Program-made: the position numbers and the translations under genes
The notes under the pieces: generated by a model
What the model was told of the DNA's origin: nothing
What the model saw: the letters and a program-made list of their open reading frames with translations, nothing else
Database searches by the model: none
Shown here: positions 7,796-15,395 of the stretch, piece by piece
How positions within the stretch are numbered: the stretch's first letter is position 1
How the letters are laid out: each line of letters begins with the position of its first letter
Source: Alphaproteobacteria bacterium
Lineage (GTDB): Bacteria > Pseudomonadota > Alphaproteobacteria > TMED109
Direction: 5' to 3'
NCBI GenBank assembly: GCA_022819905.1
Contig: JAJEGJ010000047.1
Span: forward strand, 1-64,000
Length of the DNA stretch: 64,000 nt

Positions 7796-9064
7796 TTACG
7801 CCGCCAGCCTTCGATCCGTTTCACGGGTCGTCGGGGTCGCTGAATGCGAACGCCCCTCGCCGTGCAGCCGCGCCAGTCCCCGACGCCGGATGTTGCGGGC
7901 CGCGTTCAGGTCCGCATGCTCCGCGTGGCCGCAGGCCACGCACTCGAAACTCGCCCGGCTGCGGCGCGAGGCCGCGTCGGCATGGCCGCACGCGGCGCAG
8001 GTTCGGCTGGTATGGGACGGGTCCACCGCGATCAGCCGCGGCGCCTTGTATGCGAGCATCGTGCGGAGACCGCCCCAGCCCGCCGCCAGAATGGCGCGGT
8101 TCAGGCCGGCCTTCTGCCGGACGTTCCGGCCGGGCGCCACCACCGTGCCCCTCGCCGATGCCGTCATCGCGCGCGTCCGCAACGCCTCGACCACTACCGT
8201 GCCCCCGGCCAGCGACCGGCTCACGTGGTGCTGCCAGTCGCGGCGCCGTTGCGCGATCCGCCGCTGCGTGCGGGCCAGCCGTCGCCGCGTGCGCTCGCGC
8301 CGTCGCGAGCCGCGGCGCTGCCGGGCAAGGCGGCGCTGATACCGCCGGACCCTCGCCTCGAGCCGCCGGCTGTCGGGCGCGTGCACGATGCGGGCGCGGC
8401 AGCCGTCGCTGACGGCAACCTGGCCGACGTTCGTGTCGACACCGGTCACGGTGCCGTCGTCGGGACGCGCGGGCGCCGCGACCGCGTAGCACACGACGGC
8501 CATCCACTTGCCGTTGACCCGTCTCAGGGCGGCCTGCACGGGCTCGGCGTCCGGGTACGGGTTGCCGCCCCGGCGGCGCAGCGCGAGCCAGCCGATCTTC
8601 GGAAACCACAGCTTGCCGTCCCGGATGCGCACATCCTGCGGGATCGTCACGCTGTCGCGGCCGCGGCGCTTGAACCGCGGCCGCCCGGCCTCGCCCCGGA
8701 AGAACCGCCGCCAGGCGTCGGCCTGGTACTTCAGGGTGTAGCGCACCGGAGCGTACGGCATGGCCTGCAGCCAGGGCGTCACCCGGCGCAGCTGCGTGAA
8801 CGCCTTCCCCAGCGTGAAGAAGGTCGGCGCCGGCGGCTTCGCGCCGCACATGCGCGCCATGTCGTAGACCTGCGCCTGCTGGTCGAGCATCTCGTTCCAG
8901 ACGAAGCGGCACGCGCCGGCGACGGTGGCTAGGCGCTGGGCGGTGGCTGGGCGGTCGAACAGCACCCGGTAGACGATCTGGCGGTGCTCCACGCCGTCAG
9001 GCGCGTCGGGCTCGGGCCCACCGGCGCACCGATCGGTCGGTGCGGGCCGCGGCGGATGCTTCAT
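7796..9064 (-). CDS. tnpB: TnpB (IS605 OrfB-type) RNA-guided nuclease
   Basis: 422 residues from ATG 9062-9064; an upstream in-frame ATG at 9124 would put the terminal repeat in the protein, so the inner start is preferred. RuvC-like catalytic residues are all present: Asp in TGVDTNVG (about residue 210), Glu in VVVEALRTRAM (about 293), Asp in HADLNAARNI (about 385), with a zinc ribbon CAACGH/CVACGH between the last two. An Arg-rich helix (ARVRRYQRRLARQRRGSRRR) precedes the Glu motif. Known TnpB proteins are guided by a right-end RNA (omega RNA) overlapping the gene's 3' end; here that would run through 7900-7770 into the vapC flank. No tnpA is present. Confidence 0.92.
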   Translation of the reverse strand: MKHPPRPAPTDRCAGGPEPDAPDGVEHRQIVYRVLFDRPATAQRLATVAGACRFVWNEMLDQQAQVYDMARMCGAKPPAPTFFTLGKAFTQLRRVTPWLQAMPYAPVRYTLKYQADAWRRFFRGEAGRPRFKRRGRDSVTIPQDVRIRDGKLWFPKIGWLALRRRGGNPYPDAEPVQAALRRVNGKWMAVVCYAVAAPARPDDGTVTGVDTNVGQVAVSDGCRARIVHAPDSRRLEARVRRYQRRLARQRRGSRRRERTRRRLARTQRRIAQRRRDWQHHVSRSLAGGTVVVEALRTRAMTASARGTVVAPGRNVRQKAGLNRAILAAGWGGLRTMLAYKAPRLIAVDPSHTSRTCAACGHADAASRRSRASFECVACGHAEHADLNAARNIRRRGLARLHGEGRSHSATPTTRETDRRLAA

Positions 9065-9066
9065 GT

Positions 9067-9089
9067 GTGTTCTTGTAGCACAAGAACAC
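9067..9089 (+). other. Subterminal hairpin upstream of tnpB
   Basis: GTGTTCTTGT (9067-9076), AGC loop, ACAAGAACAC (9080-9089): a perfect 10-bp stem just inside the right end and ending 2 nt before the chosen tnpB start. Such subterminal hairpins are how IS200/IS605 transposases recognise ends, so the element mixes this trait with terminal inverted repeats. It could also regulate tnpB translation. Confidence 0.6.
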
Positions 9090-9118
9090 TGGAGGAACAA
9101 ATAGGCATGTTCCTGATC

Positions 9119-9142
9119 TGTCAAGTAATCGATATAAGCCCC
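9119..9142 (-). repeat. Right terminal inverted repeat of the TnpB element
   Basis: Reverse complement of 7770-7793 with one mismatch (C at 9139). Followed by T9143 and the second TTACGTT target copy at 9144-9150. Confidence 0.85.
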
Positions 9143-9143
9143 T

Positions 9144-9351
9144 TTACGTTCCTTCGAACCTACTCAAGTACTGCGTCTGGCCCCTGAGCAAAACGTCTTA
9201 CCAAGAAACAGGCTTCGGCGAGGACCGCCTCACACGTGTACAAAGGCGGCGTCATCCGGGCCCATTGACCGCGTGCCCATCGATGATGCCGGTCGCTTCG
9301 GTTCAAGAGAGCGACCAGTGGTCTGGAATCCATCACAATCGGGCTCGTCAA
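9144..9351 (-). pseudogene. vapC: 5' half of the split vapC gene, also with an amber codon
   Basis: Starts at TTG 9349-9351, overlapping the antitoxin TGA (TTGA). Reads SPIVMDSRPLVALLNRSDRH and YTCEAVLAEACFLVRRFAQG, then AVLE, a TAG at 9160-9162 where relatives have Leu, and VRRNV up to the element. VMDSRPLVALLNR is the first PIN motif with its catalytic Asp; TCEAVLAEA carries the Glu. The gene is therefore broken twice: by the nonsense codon and by the 1374-bp insertion. Confidence 0.9.
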
Positions 9352-9587
9352 CGACCGAAGTTCCGCAAGTGCGCCCGATTGGTGGACAAGTCCTCCGGGC
9401 CGGCTACAACCCCTGCGAGATCGATCGCCTGAGACAGCGCCGACCCGGAGCGGGCGCCATCCTCGGTCTGAAGGTAGGATTCCACGGCATCGCGAATCAG
9501 CTTGGACCTGCCGATGCCGCGACGCCGAGCTGCCTCCTCTAGCCTGATGGCAAGGGCTTCGGGCACCTTCAGCGAGATCGTCTTCAT
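9348..9587 (-). CDS. Ribbon-helix-helix (CopG-type) VapB antitoxin
   Basis: 79 residues, ATG 9585-9587 behind GAGG. Starts MKTISLKVPEALAIRLEEAA, RRRGIGRSKLIRDAVESYLQ, a typical ribbon-helix-helix DNA-binding fold, then a C-terminal toxin-binding tail (SALSQAIDLAGVVAGPEDLS). It is the first gene of the operon whose vapC is now split and nonsense-mutated, so this antitoxin is an intact orphan. Confidence 0.85.
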   Translation of the reverse strand: MKTISLKVPEALAIRLEEAARRRGIGRSKLIRDAVESYLQTEDGARSGSALSQAIDLAGVVAGPEDLSTNRAHLRNFGR

Positions 9588-9843
9588 CGCAGCCTCAAGG
9601 TAATACCTTTCGGACAGAATGATCGTACTTCTACTGAGAATGAACGAGGAAGATTTCCGGGAGGTGGCGCCAACCTCAGCGGCGCGCGAGCCACGCACCG
9701 CCTTTGGCAGTGTCACAACATGCGCTTGACTGGCTGCATCGGGCCGCTGCGAGCCGGCGGCCCGGACCCGATCGTGCCGATCGACGCGAGGAAACCGGGC
9801 ACGAGGAACGCGGAGCGCACAATGGCCTGGCAACGGCAAGCCT

Positions 9844-12021
9844 GTGACTGAAGCAGCGACCCGTTGCCGAATCGCCGTTGATGTCGGCGGTACCTTCACG
9901 GACGTCGCGCTTGAGCTCGCCGGGGGCGGGATCGTCACCGCCAAGGTGCTGACCACCCCGAGCGTCCCGGAAGAGGGCGTGGTCGCGGCCGTCCGTCAGG
10001 CCATCGCCGAGGCTGGCGTGGAACCGGCCGCGGTCGGCCTGGTCATTCACGGCACGACGCTTGCCACCAACGCCCTGATCGAACGAACCGGTGCCAGGAT
10101 GGCGCTCATCGTGACCGAGGGCTTCCGGGACTCGGTCGAGATGGCGCTCGAGAACCGCTTCGAACAGTACGACATCTCCATCGACCGGCCGGCCCCGCTC
10201 GTGCCCCGCCACCTGCGCTGGCCGGTCACCGAGCGGATGAATCATGCGGGCCACGTCCTGGTTCCCCTCGACGAGCGGTCCGTGCACGCCCTGTTGCCCC
10301 GGTTCGAGCGCCACGCGATCGAGGCGGTCGCCGTCGGGCTGCTCCATTCCTATGCGAATCCCGCCCACGAGCGACGGGTCGGAGCGATTCTCCGCGACGT
10401 CCTGCCGGACCTCCGCGTCACGCTCTCGAGCGAGGTGTGCCCCGAGATCCGCGAGTACGAGCGCCAGTCGACGGCCTGCGCCAACGCGTACGTCCAGCCG
10501 CGAATGTCCAGCTATCTCGGGCGCCTCGATGCCGCCCTTCGCGGTCTCGGCCTGGGGTGCCCGTTGCTGCTCATGACATCGGGCGGCGGGCTCACCACCC
10601 TCGAGATCGCGTCCCGTTTCCCGATCCGGCTGGTCGAGTCCGGTCCGGCGGGCGGGGCGATCCTCGCCGCCGAGATCGCGCGCGAGTGCGGCTGCGAGAA
10701 CGCACTGTCCTTCGACATGGGCGGGACGACCGCCAAGCTTGCCCTCATCGATGGGTTCGAGCCGCAGACGACACGCACGTTCGAGGTTGCCCGCGCCTAC
10801 CGCAACTTGAAGGGCAGCGGCCTGCCGGTCCGCATTCCCGCCATCGAAATGGTGGAGATCGGTGCGGGCGGGGGCTCCATCGCGGGAGTCGACGCGATGG
10901 GTCGGCTGAACGTTGGGCCGGCCAGTGCGGGAGCCGACCCGGGGCCCGCCTGCTACGATCGTGGTGGCGAGCGCCCGACGGTAACCGATGCCGACGTCGT
11001 GCTCGGGCGTATCGATCCGGCGGACTTCGCGGGCGGCTCGTTGCAACTGGTCCCGGAACGCGCGGCCGACTCGATTCGGGGCGCCGTCGGACGGCCGCTC
11101 GAGCTGACGGACCCGGTTGCGGCGCTGTCCATTTCGGAAGTCGTCGACGAGAACATGGCCAACGCGGCCCGGGTCCATGCCGTCGAATGGGGTAAGGACG
11201 TCTCCGCCCGGACGATGATCGCGTTCGGCGGCGCGGCGCCGCTGCATGCAGCGCGACTCGCCCAGAAGCTCGACGTCGATCGCGTCATCGTGCCGACCGG
11301 TGCGGGGGTCGGATCAGCGATCGGCATGCTCCGGGCCGCGGTGTCGTACGAGGTGGTCCGCAGCCGCTACATGCGTCTCGCCGAGTTCGATCCCGGCCCG
11401 GCCAACGCACTGCTCGGAGAGATGCAGGCGGAGGCGCGAGCGGTCGTGTTGGCCGGAGCCGGAGCGGATGCGGAGCTCGAGGAAACCCGGCACGCCTACA
11501 TGCGCTACGTGGGTCAGGGACACGAGATCGTGGTGCCGCTTGCCAGCCGCACCCTGGTGGACGCCGACCGTGAGACCCTGGCCGACGCCTTCGACACCGA
11601 GTACTCGCGCCTCTTCAGCCGGACTCTCCCCGATCAGGAACGCGAGGTGCTGAGCTGGACGCTCACCGTTACCGCTCGAAGGGATTCTTCGATTCCGTTC
11701 GCGGCGAAGGGCGGCACCCGCCCGTCGCCGACAGCGGTCAGTGTCGGATCGCCGGTCCTGCAGCCGGCGGGAGGTCAGCGACCGGCGGCGGCGCCAGGCC
11801 GACAGCTCTTTGACGAGATCCGCGCCGACTACGTGACGGCGACGGCGTATCGCCGCGACGAGCTCGCCCTGGACAGTGTAGTCGCCGGCCCGGCGGTCAT
11901 CGTCGAGGAGCAGACGACCACGGTGGTGCCGGACGGATTTCAGGTCGTCGTCAATTCCCTCGGCTACCTGATTCTTGAGCGGCGGGATCTGCCGACGGAG
12001 GGTCGGCCCGGGGGAAGCTGA
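9844..12021 (+). CDS. hyuA: HyuA: hydantoinase/oxoprolinase family subunit A
   Basis: 725 residues, GTG 9844. Members use ATP to open cyclic amides (5-oxoproline, N-methylhydantoin, hydantoins) or carboxylate ketones, with subunit B as partner. The ASKHA-type nucleotide-binding motifs are clear: AVDVGGTFTDVAL near residue 12, HGTTLATNALIERTGA near 70, LVESGPAGGAI near 263, FDMGGTTAKLALI near 289 and GAGGGSIA near 340. C-terminal domain reads QEREVLSWTLTVTA then DYVTATAYRR. The B subunit gene is at 13137, but a minus-strand TA module lies between them, so the usual tight A-B operon is interrupted. Substrate cannot be told from sequence. Confidence 0.93.
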   Translation: MTEAATRCRIAVDVGGTFTDVALELAGGGIVTAKVLTTPSVPEEGVVAAVRQAIAEAGVEPAAVGLVIHGTTLATNALIERTGARMALIVTEGFRDSVEMALENRFEQYDISIDRPAPLVPRHLRWPVTERMNHAGHVLVPLDERSVHALLPRFERHAIEAVAVGLLHSYANPAHERRVGAILRDVLPDLRVTLSSEVCPEIREYERQSTACANAYVQPRMSSYLGRLDAALRGLGLGCPLLLMTSGGGLTTLEIASRFPIRLVESGPAGGAILAAEIARECGCENALSFDMGGTTAKLALIDGFEPQTTRTFEVARAYRNLKGSGLPVRIPAIEMVEIGAGGGSIAGVDAMGRLNVGPASAGADPGPACYDRGGERPTVTDADVVLGRIDPADFAGGSLQLVPERAADSIRGAVGRPLELTDPVAALSISEVVDENMANAARVHAVEWGKDVSARTMIAFGGAAPLHAARLAQKLDVDRVIVPTGAGVGSAIGMLRAAVSYEVVRSRYMRLAEFDPGPANALLGEMQAEARAVVLAGAGADAELEETRHAYMRYVGQGHEIVVPLASRTLVDADRETLADAFDTEYSRLFSRTLPDQEREVLSWTLTVTARRDSSIPFAAKGGTRPSPTAVSVGSPVLQPAGGQRPAAAPGRQLFDEIRADYVTATAYRRDELALDSVVAGPAVIVEEQTTTVVPDGFQVVVNSLGYLILERRDLPTEGRPGGS

Positions 12022-12086
12022 GTGGTGGGAACGCTTCGCGGTCGAACGGGATGCGGCCGGTGGCAACGCTCCCCGGAGCTTGACCA

Positions 12087-12551
12087 TCAGGATCGACCGG
12101 GCCTGCGCGGGCCGGCAATGCGGGTCACCGCCTCCGAGAGATGCACGATCCTGTCCGCCAGGTACGGATGGATGCGTACCCGGTCGTGAAACCGAGTGTC
12201 AGCGGTGACCACGGGGTACTGCGATTGAATCGCGAGGGCGAGATAAAAGCAGTCGTAGGCGGGGTGGCCGAGGTCGCTCGCCAGACGGGCTGCAGCAGCG
12301 CTCAGCTGGGGCATGGAAACGGGGAGCGTAATCGGAGCTGCCAGCAGGGTGTCCACGGCGTCGGACAGATCGTGGTCGGAAATGTCGCCGCGCTGGTGCA
12401 TTGCCCACAAGGCGTTGACGGATTCTGCAAAAACGAGCGACGGGGCGATGAACATCGACCCGCTGGTCAGGAGTGCGTCAGCTTCCTTGGAGTAGACCTC
12501 ATCGACCAGCCATTTCACGGCCACGCTGGCATCGATCACGTATCCGTTCAC
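12087..12551 (-). CDS. vapC: VapC/FitB-type PIN toxin
   Basis: 154 residues from ATG 12549-12551. PIN motifs: GYVIDASVAVKWLVDE (first Asp), FAESVNALWAMHQRG (Glu), HPAYDCFYLALA (Asp) and VVTADTRF (Asp). This matches the group of VapC toxins that read vIDASVAvKWlv and YDcfYlALA. Its start overlaps the antitoxin stop by 4 nt (ATGA). Intact pair sitting convergently downstream of hyuA and ahead of hyuB. Confidence 0.92.
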   Translation of the reverse strand: MNGYVIDASVAVKWLVDEVYSKEADALLTSGSMFIAPSLVFAESVNALWAMHQRGDISDHDLSDAVDTLLAAPITLPVSMPQLSAAAARLASDLGHPAYDCFYLALAIQSQYPVVTADTRFHDRVRIHPYLADRIVHLSEAVTRIAGPRRPGRS

Positions 12552-12784
12552 ACGGCGCCGTCCCGGTCACGGTCGGCACGGATGGTGTCGGTGCTGTCGA
12601 CTGACGAACGCAGGCGCTGCCGCAGGGCTTTCGCCCGTTGGACAAAGTGCTCCTCGGTGCCGAACAATGCCTCCCGCAATAGGGCCCGGTGTTCGGCCTC
12701 CGCCGAACGGCCATTGGCGGCAGCCCTTCGTTTGAGCGCCCGCGCGACTTCCTCCCTGACGTTTCGTACGGTCAACTGTACCAT
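12548..12784 (-). CDS. FitA-type ribbon-helix-helix antitoxin
   Basis: 78 residues, ATG 12782-12784: MVQLTVRNVREEVARALKRR, then AAANGRSAEAEHRALLREAL, the FitA-like Arc/MetJ fold (family pattern: lTVRNldeev, A-xxxGRSaEaEhRxIL). Short acidic C-terminus should bind the PIN toxin encoded immediately downstream. Repeats in its promoter region suggest autoregulation. Confidence 0.9.
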   Translation of the reverse strand: MVQLTVRNVREEVARALKRRAAANGRSAEAEHRALLREALFGTEEHFVQRAKALRQRLRSSVDSTDTIRADRDRDGAV

Positions 12785-12791
12785 TCAGATT

Positions 12792-12851
12792 GCCTTCAAT
12801 AGAGCGCCTTCAATGCTGTCACAAGTTTATCCTGAAATCGAGGCTGTGACA
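12792..12851 (-). promoter_or_regulatory. Candidate operator region of the FitAB-type module
   Basis: Direct repeat GCCTTCAAT at 12792-12800 and 12806-12814, then an inverted pair TGTCACA (12817-12823) / TGTGACA (12845-12851), all within 70 bp upstream of the antitoxin start. Repeats in this position usually bind the antitoxin-toxin complex. Confidence 0.4.
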
Positions 12852-13136
12852 AGGCCAAAAGGTTGCCGCTTGCCCCGGATTGGCGGTGTAACTTGAGTCG
12901 ACAAGGCCCGTCCTCGTCCGTCGCCGCGGCTCTCCCGGCCCTGCGGAGTTTTCGACGCTCGAATTCGGCAGGCGGGCGGTCGCTGGCGCGAAGGCCGGAT
13001 GAGCGAAGCGCGCGGCACCAGATCGGAACGGGGTGCGGGCAGTCTCTTCAGGGCGGCTGAATTCGGTACTCTGACGGCCTGCCCGGGGTCAAGAAGGACC
13101 GGCCAGCGCCGATCGTCCGTGGCCGGAGGAGTGAAC

Positions 13137-14876
13137 ATGCGCGAAGTGACCACGCTCGACCGGATTCGGATGCAGATCCAGTGGAACCGGCTCCTGTCGG
13201 TGGTCGAGGAGCAGGCCCAGGCCTTAGTCCGCACTGCCTTCAGCACGTCCGCGCGCGAAGCGGGCGACATCTCCGCCGGAGCCTTCGACACCTCCGGACG
13301 CATGCTTGCGCAGGCCGTCACCGGCACGCCTGGGCACGTGAACGCGATGGCCGCGTCGGTGAAGAGTTTCCTGGCGAAGTATCCGCTCGAAATGATGGAG
13401 GAAGGGGACGTCTTTTTCACCAACGACCCCTGGCTCGGCACCGGGCACCTCAACGACTTCACGGCGGTCACCCCGACGTTCCGCGGCGGGCGCATCGTGG
13501 CCCTGTTTGCCGCCACGACCCATGTGGCCGACATCGGCGGCCGCGGCTTCGGACCGGACGGGCGCCAGGTCTATGAAGAGGGCCTGAACATCCCGATCCT
13601 GCCGCTCGCGAAGCGCGGAGAGTTCAATGCGCTCGTGCTGGAGATCGTGCGCGCGAACGTCCGCAATCCGGTCGAGGTCGAAGGCGACCTCTATTCGCTT
13701 GCGGCCTGCAACGAGGTCGGCGGCCGCCGTCTCGTGGGCATGATGGACGAGTTCGGTCTTGACGATCTGGAAGACCTGTCCCGGTACATCATCGACACAT
13801 CGCACGAAGGCATGCTGACCGAAATTCGCGCCCTTCCGCACGGCACGTACCGCAACGCGATGCGAATCGACGGGTACGAACGGGAACTGGACCTCGTCGC
13901 CGCGGTCACCATTGACGATACCGGCCTGTCGGTCAGCTTCGACGGGACCTCGCCGGTATCGAGCTACGGCATCAACGTGCCGATCACGTATACCGAGGCC
14001 TACGCGAGCTTCGGGGCGCGGTGCGTGATCGGCTCGCGCATCCCGAACAACGCCGGCTCCCTCGCGGCCATCCGGGTGACCGCTCCCGAGGGGTCCATCC
14101 TCAATGCGCCGCCCCCGTGCGCGGTGACCGCGCGCCACGTGATCGGTCAGATGCTGCCCGACGTCATGCTCGGGTGCCTCGGCCAGGTGATTCCCGACCA
14201 GGTGCCGGCGGAAGGCACGTCCTGTCTGTGGAACCCGGTCTTTCTCGGCGGGCACGGCATGACCGGCGACGATCTGCAGAGTGGCCCGACCTTCGCCATG
14301 AACACGTTCCATGCGGGCGGGACGGGGGCCCGTCCCGGCAAGGACGGCCTCGATGCGACCGCCTTTCCCTCCGGCGTGCGCAACACGCCGATCGAGGTGA
14401 ACGAGACGATCGCCCCGCTCGTGTTCTGGCGGAAGGAATACCGCGAGGATTCGGGCGGCGCCGGCACGTACCGCGGCGGTACGGGCCAGATCATGGAAGT
14501 CGGCTATGCCGGTGATCGCGCATTCGCGATCAACACGATGTTCGACCGGGTGATTCATCCGCCGCGAGGACGGAACGGGGGACAGCCCGGTCAGGTGGGA
14601 CGCATCTATCTCAAGTCCGGCGCGGCGGAATTCAAGGGAAAGGGTCGGCAGACGATTCCGCGCGGCGAGCACCTCGTGCTCGAGATGCCGGGCGGCGGCG
14701 GGCTCGGCGATCCGCTTGATCGCGACCCGGAGCGCGTGGCCGAGGACGTGCGGAACGGGTTCGTGTCGGTCGAACGTGCGCGGGCCGACTACGGCGTCAT
14801 TCTGGATTTACGCCGCAGGCTCGATCGCGTCCGCACGCGGAATGAGCGCAATGCCCGGCGAGCCAGGGACCACTGA
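13137..14876 (+). CDS. hyuB: HyuB: hydantoinase/oxoprolinase family subunit B
   Basis: 579 residues from ATG 13137, chosen because GGAGGAG lies just upstream; an earlier ATG at 12999 would add a Ser/Arg-rich tail that the family lacks. Family landmarks: DRIRMQIQWNRLLSVVEEQA, RTAFSTSAREAGDISAGAFD, GHVNAMAASVKSFL, FFTNDPWLGTGHLNDFTAVT, HVADIGGRG and the C-terminal GGGGLGDPLDRDPERVAEDV. It forms the catalytic complex with HyuA. The 1.1 kb between the two genes is occupied by a TA module on the other strand. Confidence 0.93.
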   Translation: MREVTTLDRIRMQIQWNRLLSVVEEQAQALVRTAFSTSAREAGDISAGAFDTSGRMLAQAVTGTPGHVNAMAASVKSFLAKYPLEMMEEGDVFFTNDPWLGTGHLNDFTAVTPTFRGGRIVALFAATTHVADIGGRGFGPDGRQVYEEGLNIPILPLAKRGEFNALVLEIVRANVRNPVEVEGDLYSLAACNEVGGRRLVGMMDEFGLDDLEDLSRYIIDTSHEGMLTEIRALPHGTYRNAMRIDGYERELDLVAAVTIDDTGLSVSFDGTSPVSSYGINVPITYTEAYASFGARCVIGSRIPNNAGSLAAIRVTAPEGSILNAPPPCAVTARHVIGQMLPDVMLGCLGQVIPDQVPAEGTSCLWNPVFLGGHGMTGDDLQSGPTFAMNTFHAGGTGARPGKDGLDATAFPSGVRNTPIEVNETIAPLVFWRKEYREDSGGAGTYRGGTGQIMEVGYAGDRAFAINTMFDRVIHPPRGRNGGQPGQVGRIYLKSGAAEFKGKGRQTIPRGEHLVLEMPGGGGLGDPLDRDPERVAEDVRNGFVSVERARADYGVILDLRRRLDRVRTRNERNARRARDH

Positions 14877-15395
14877 CGCCGACCACTCGGTGTCCGCCAA
14901 ACCGCCTGTTCGTGGAGATACCCGCGGCATTCGAGCATGCGAGTGGGGCCACGGGACGGGACAACCGGATTCCTGCGGCCTCCGCCGGGCGGCCGTCTTG
15001 CGGAGCAGCGCCTTGAGATCGGCGAATTGCCGCTCGATCGAGTTGAGGCTGTCCGCGGGCCCATGCTGGACGTGAGCGCAATCGTGGAAATTCGACCGTC
15101 TGACCCCGCCAACGCCCGACAACGGTATGATCCATCGTTTTCGCGGCGCGGTGGCAATCCGGCTGCGCGGCAATGTCCGAAGCGGACCAATCGGCGGGAG
15201 GGCGGTCGGCCATGAGACTGGCCAGAGTCGACAGTGGTCATCGGATGCGGGCGCGCACGCGGACAGCTGCGCGCGTGGAGTGCGGTTGATCGGGTGGCGT
15301 GCGCGGATCGGCGACGGGATCGAATGCCGCGGTTTCGGCCCGGACCTGCCCCGTGCCCGGCCGCACGCACCCTTTTATGAAAGTAGTAAGCGATC
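14877..15395. other. Intergenic, no gene recognised
   Basis: 519 bp between hyuB and the Cache autotransporter. GC-rich frames on both strands do not resemble families. The 3' end (CTTTTATGAAAGTAGTAAGC) is AT-richer and is probably the upstream region of the next gene. Confidence 0.45.

Larger units (their letters stand above)
7770..9143 (-). mobile_element. 1374-bp TnpB-only insertion element with terminal inverted repeats
   Basis: Bounded by 24-bp inverted repeats (7770-7793 and 9119-9142, 23 of 24 matching, core CTTATATCGATTACTTGACA) and 7-bp direct repeats TTACGTT (7763-7769 and 9144-9150; one extra T at 9143). It carries a single gene, an intact-looking tnpB on the minus strand, and an upstream hairpin. 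It interrupts vapC. Classical IS200/IS605 elements lack inverted repeats and target duplication, so this is not a standard member; it may be moved in trans by a DDE transposase. A decayed relative of its left end is at 24744-24863. Confidence 0.85.

Noticed and set aside
7770..9143. Standard IS200/IS605 insertion
   Set aside because: The element has terminal inverted repeats and a target duplication that those elements do not have, and lacks tnpA.
9676..11247. Long minus-strand open frame of 523 codons opposite hyuA
   Set aside because: Arg/Gly/His-rich translation with no family likeness; a GC-rich antisense shadow of hyuA.
13224..14672. Long minus-strand open frame opposite hyuB
   Set aside because: Low-complexity, charged translation with no family likeness; codon-shadow of hyuB.
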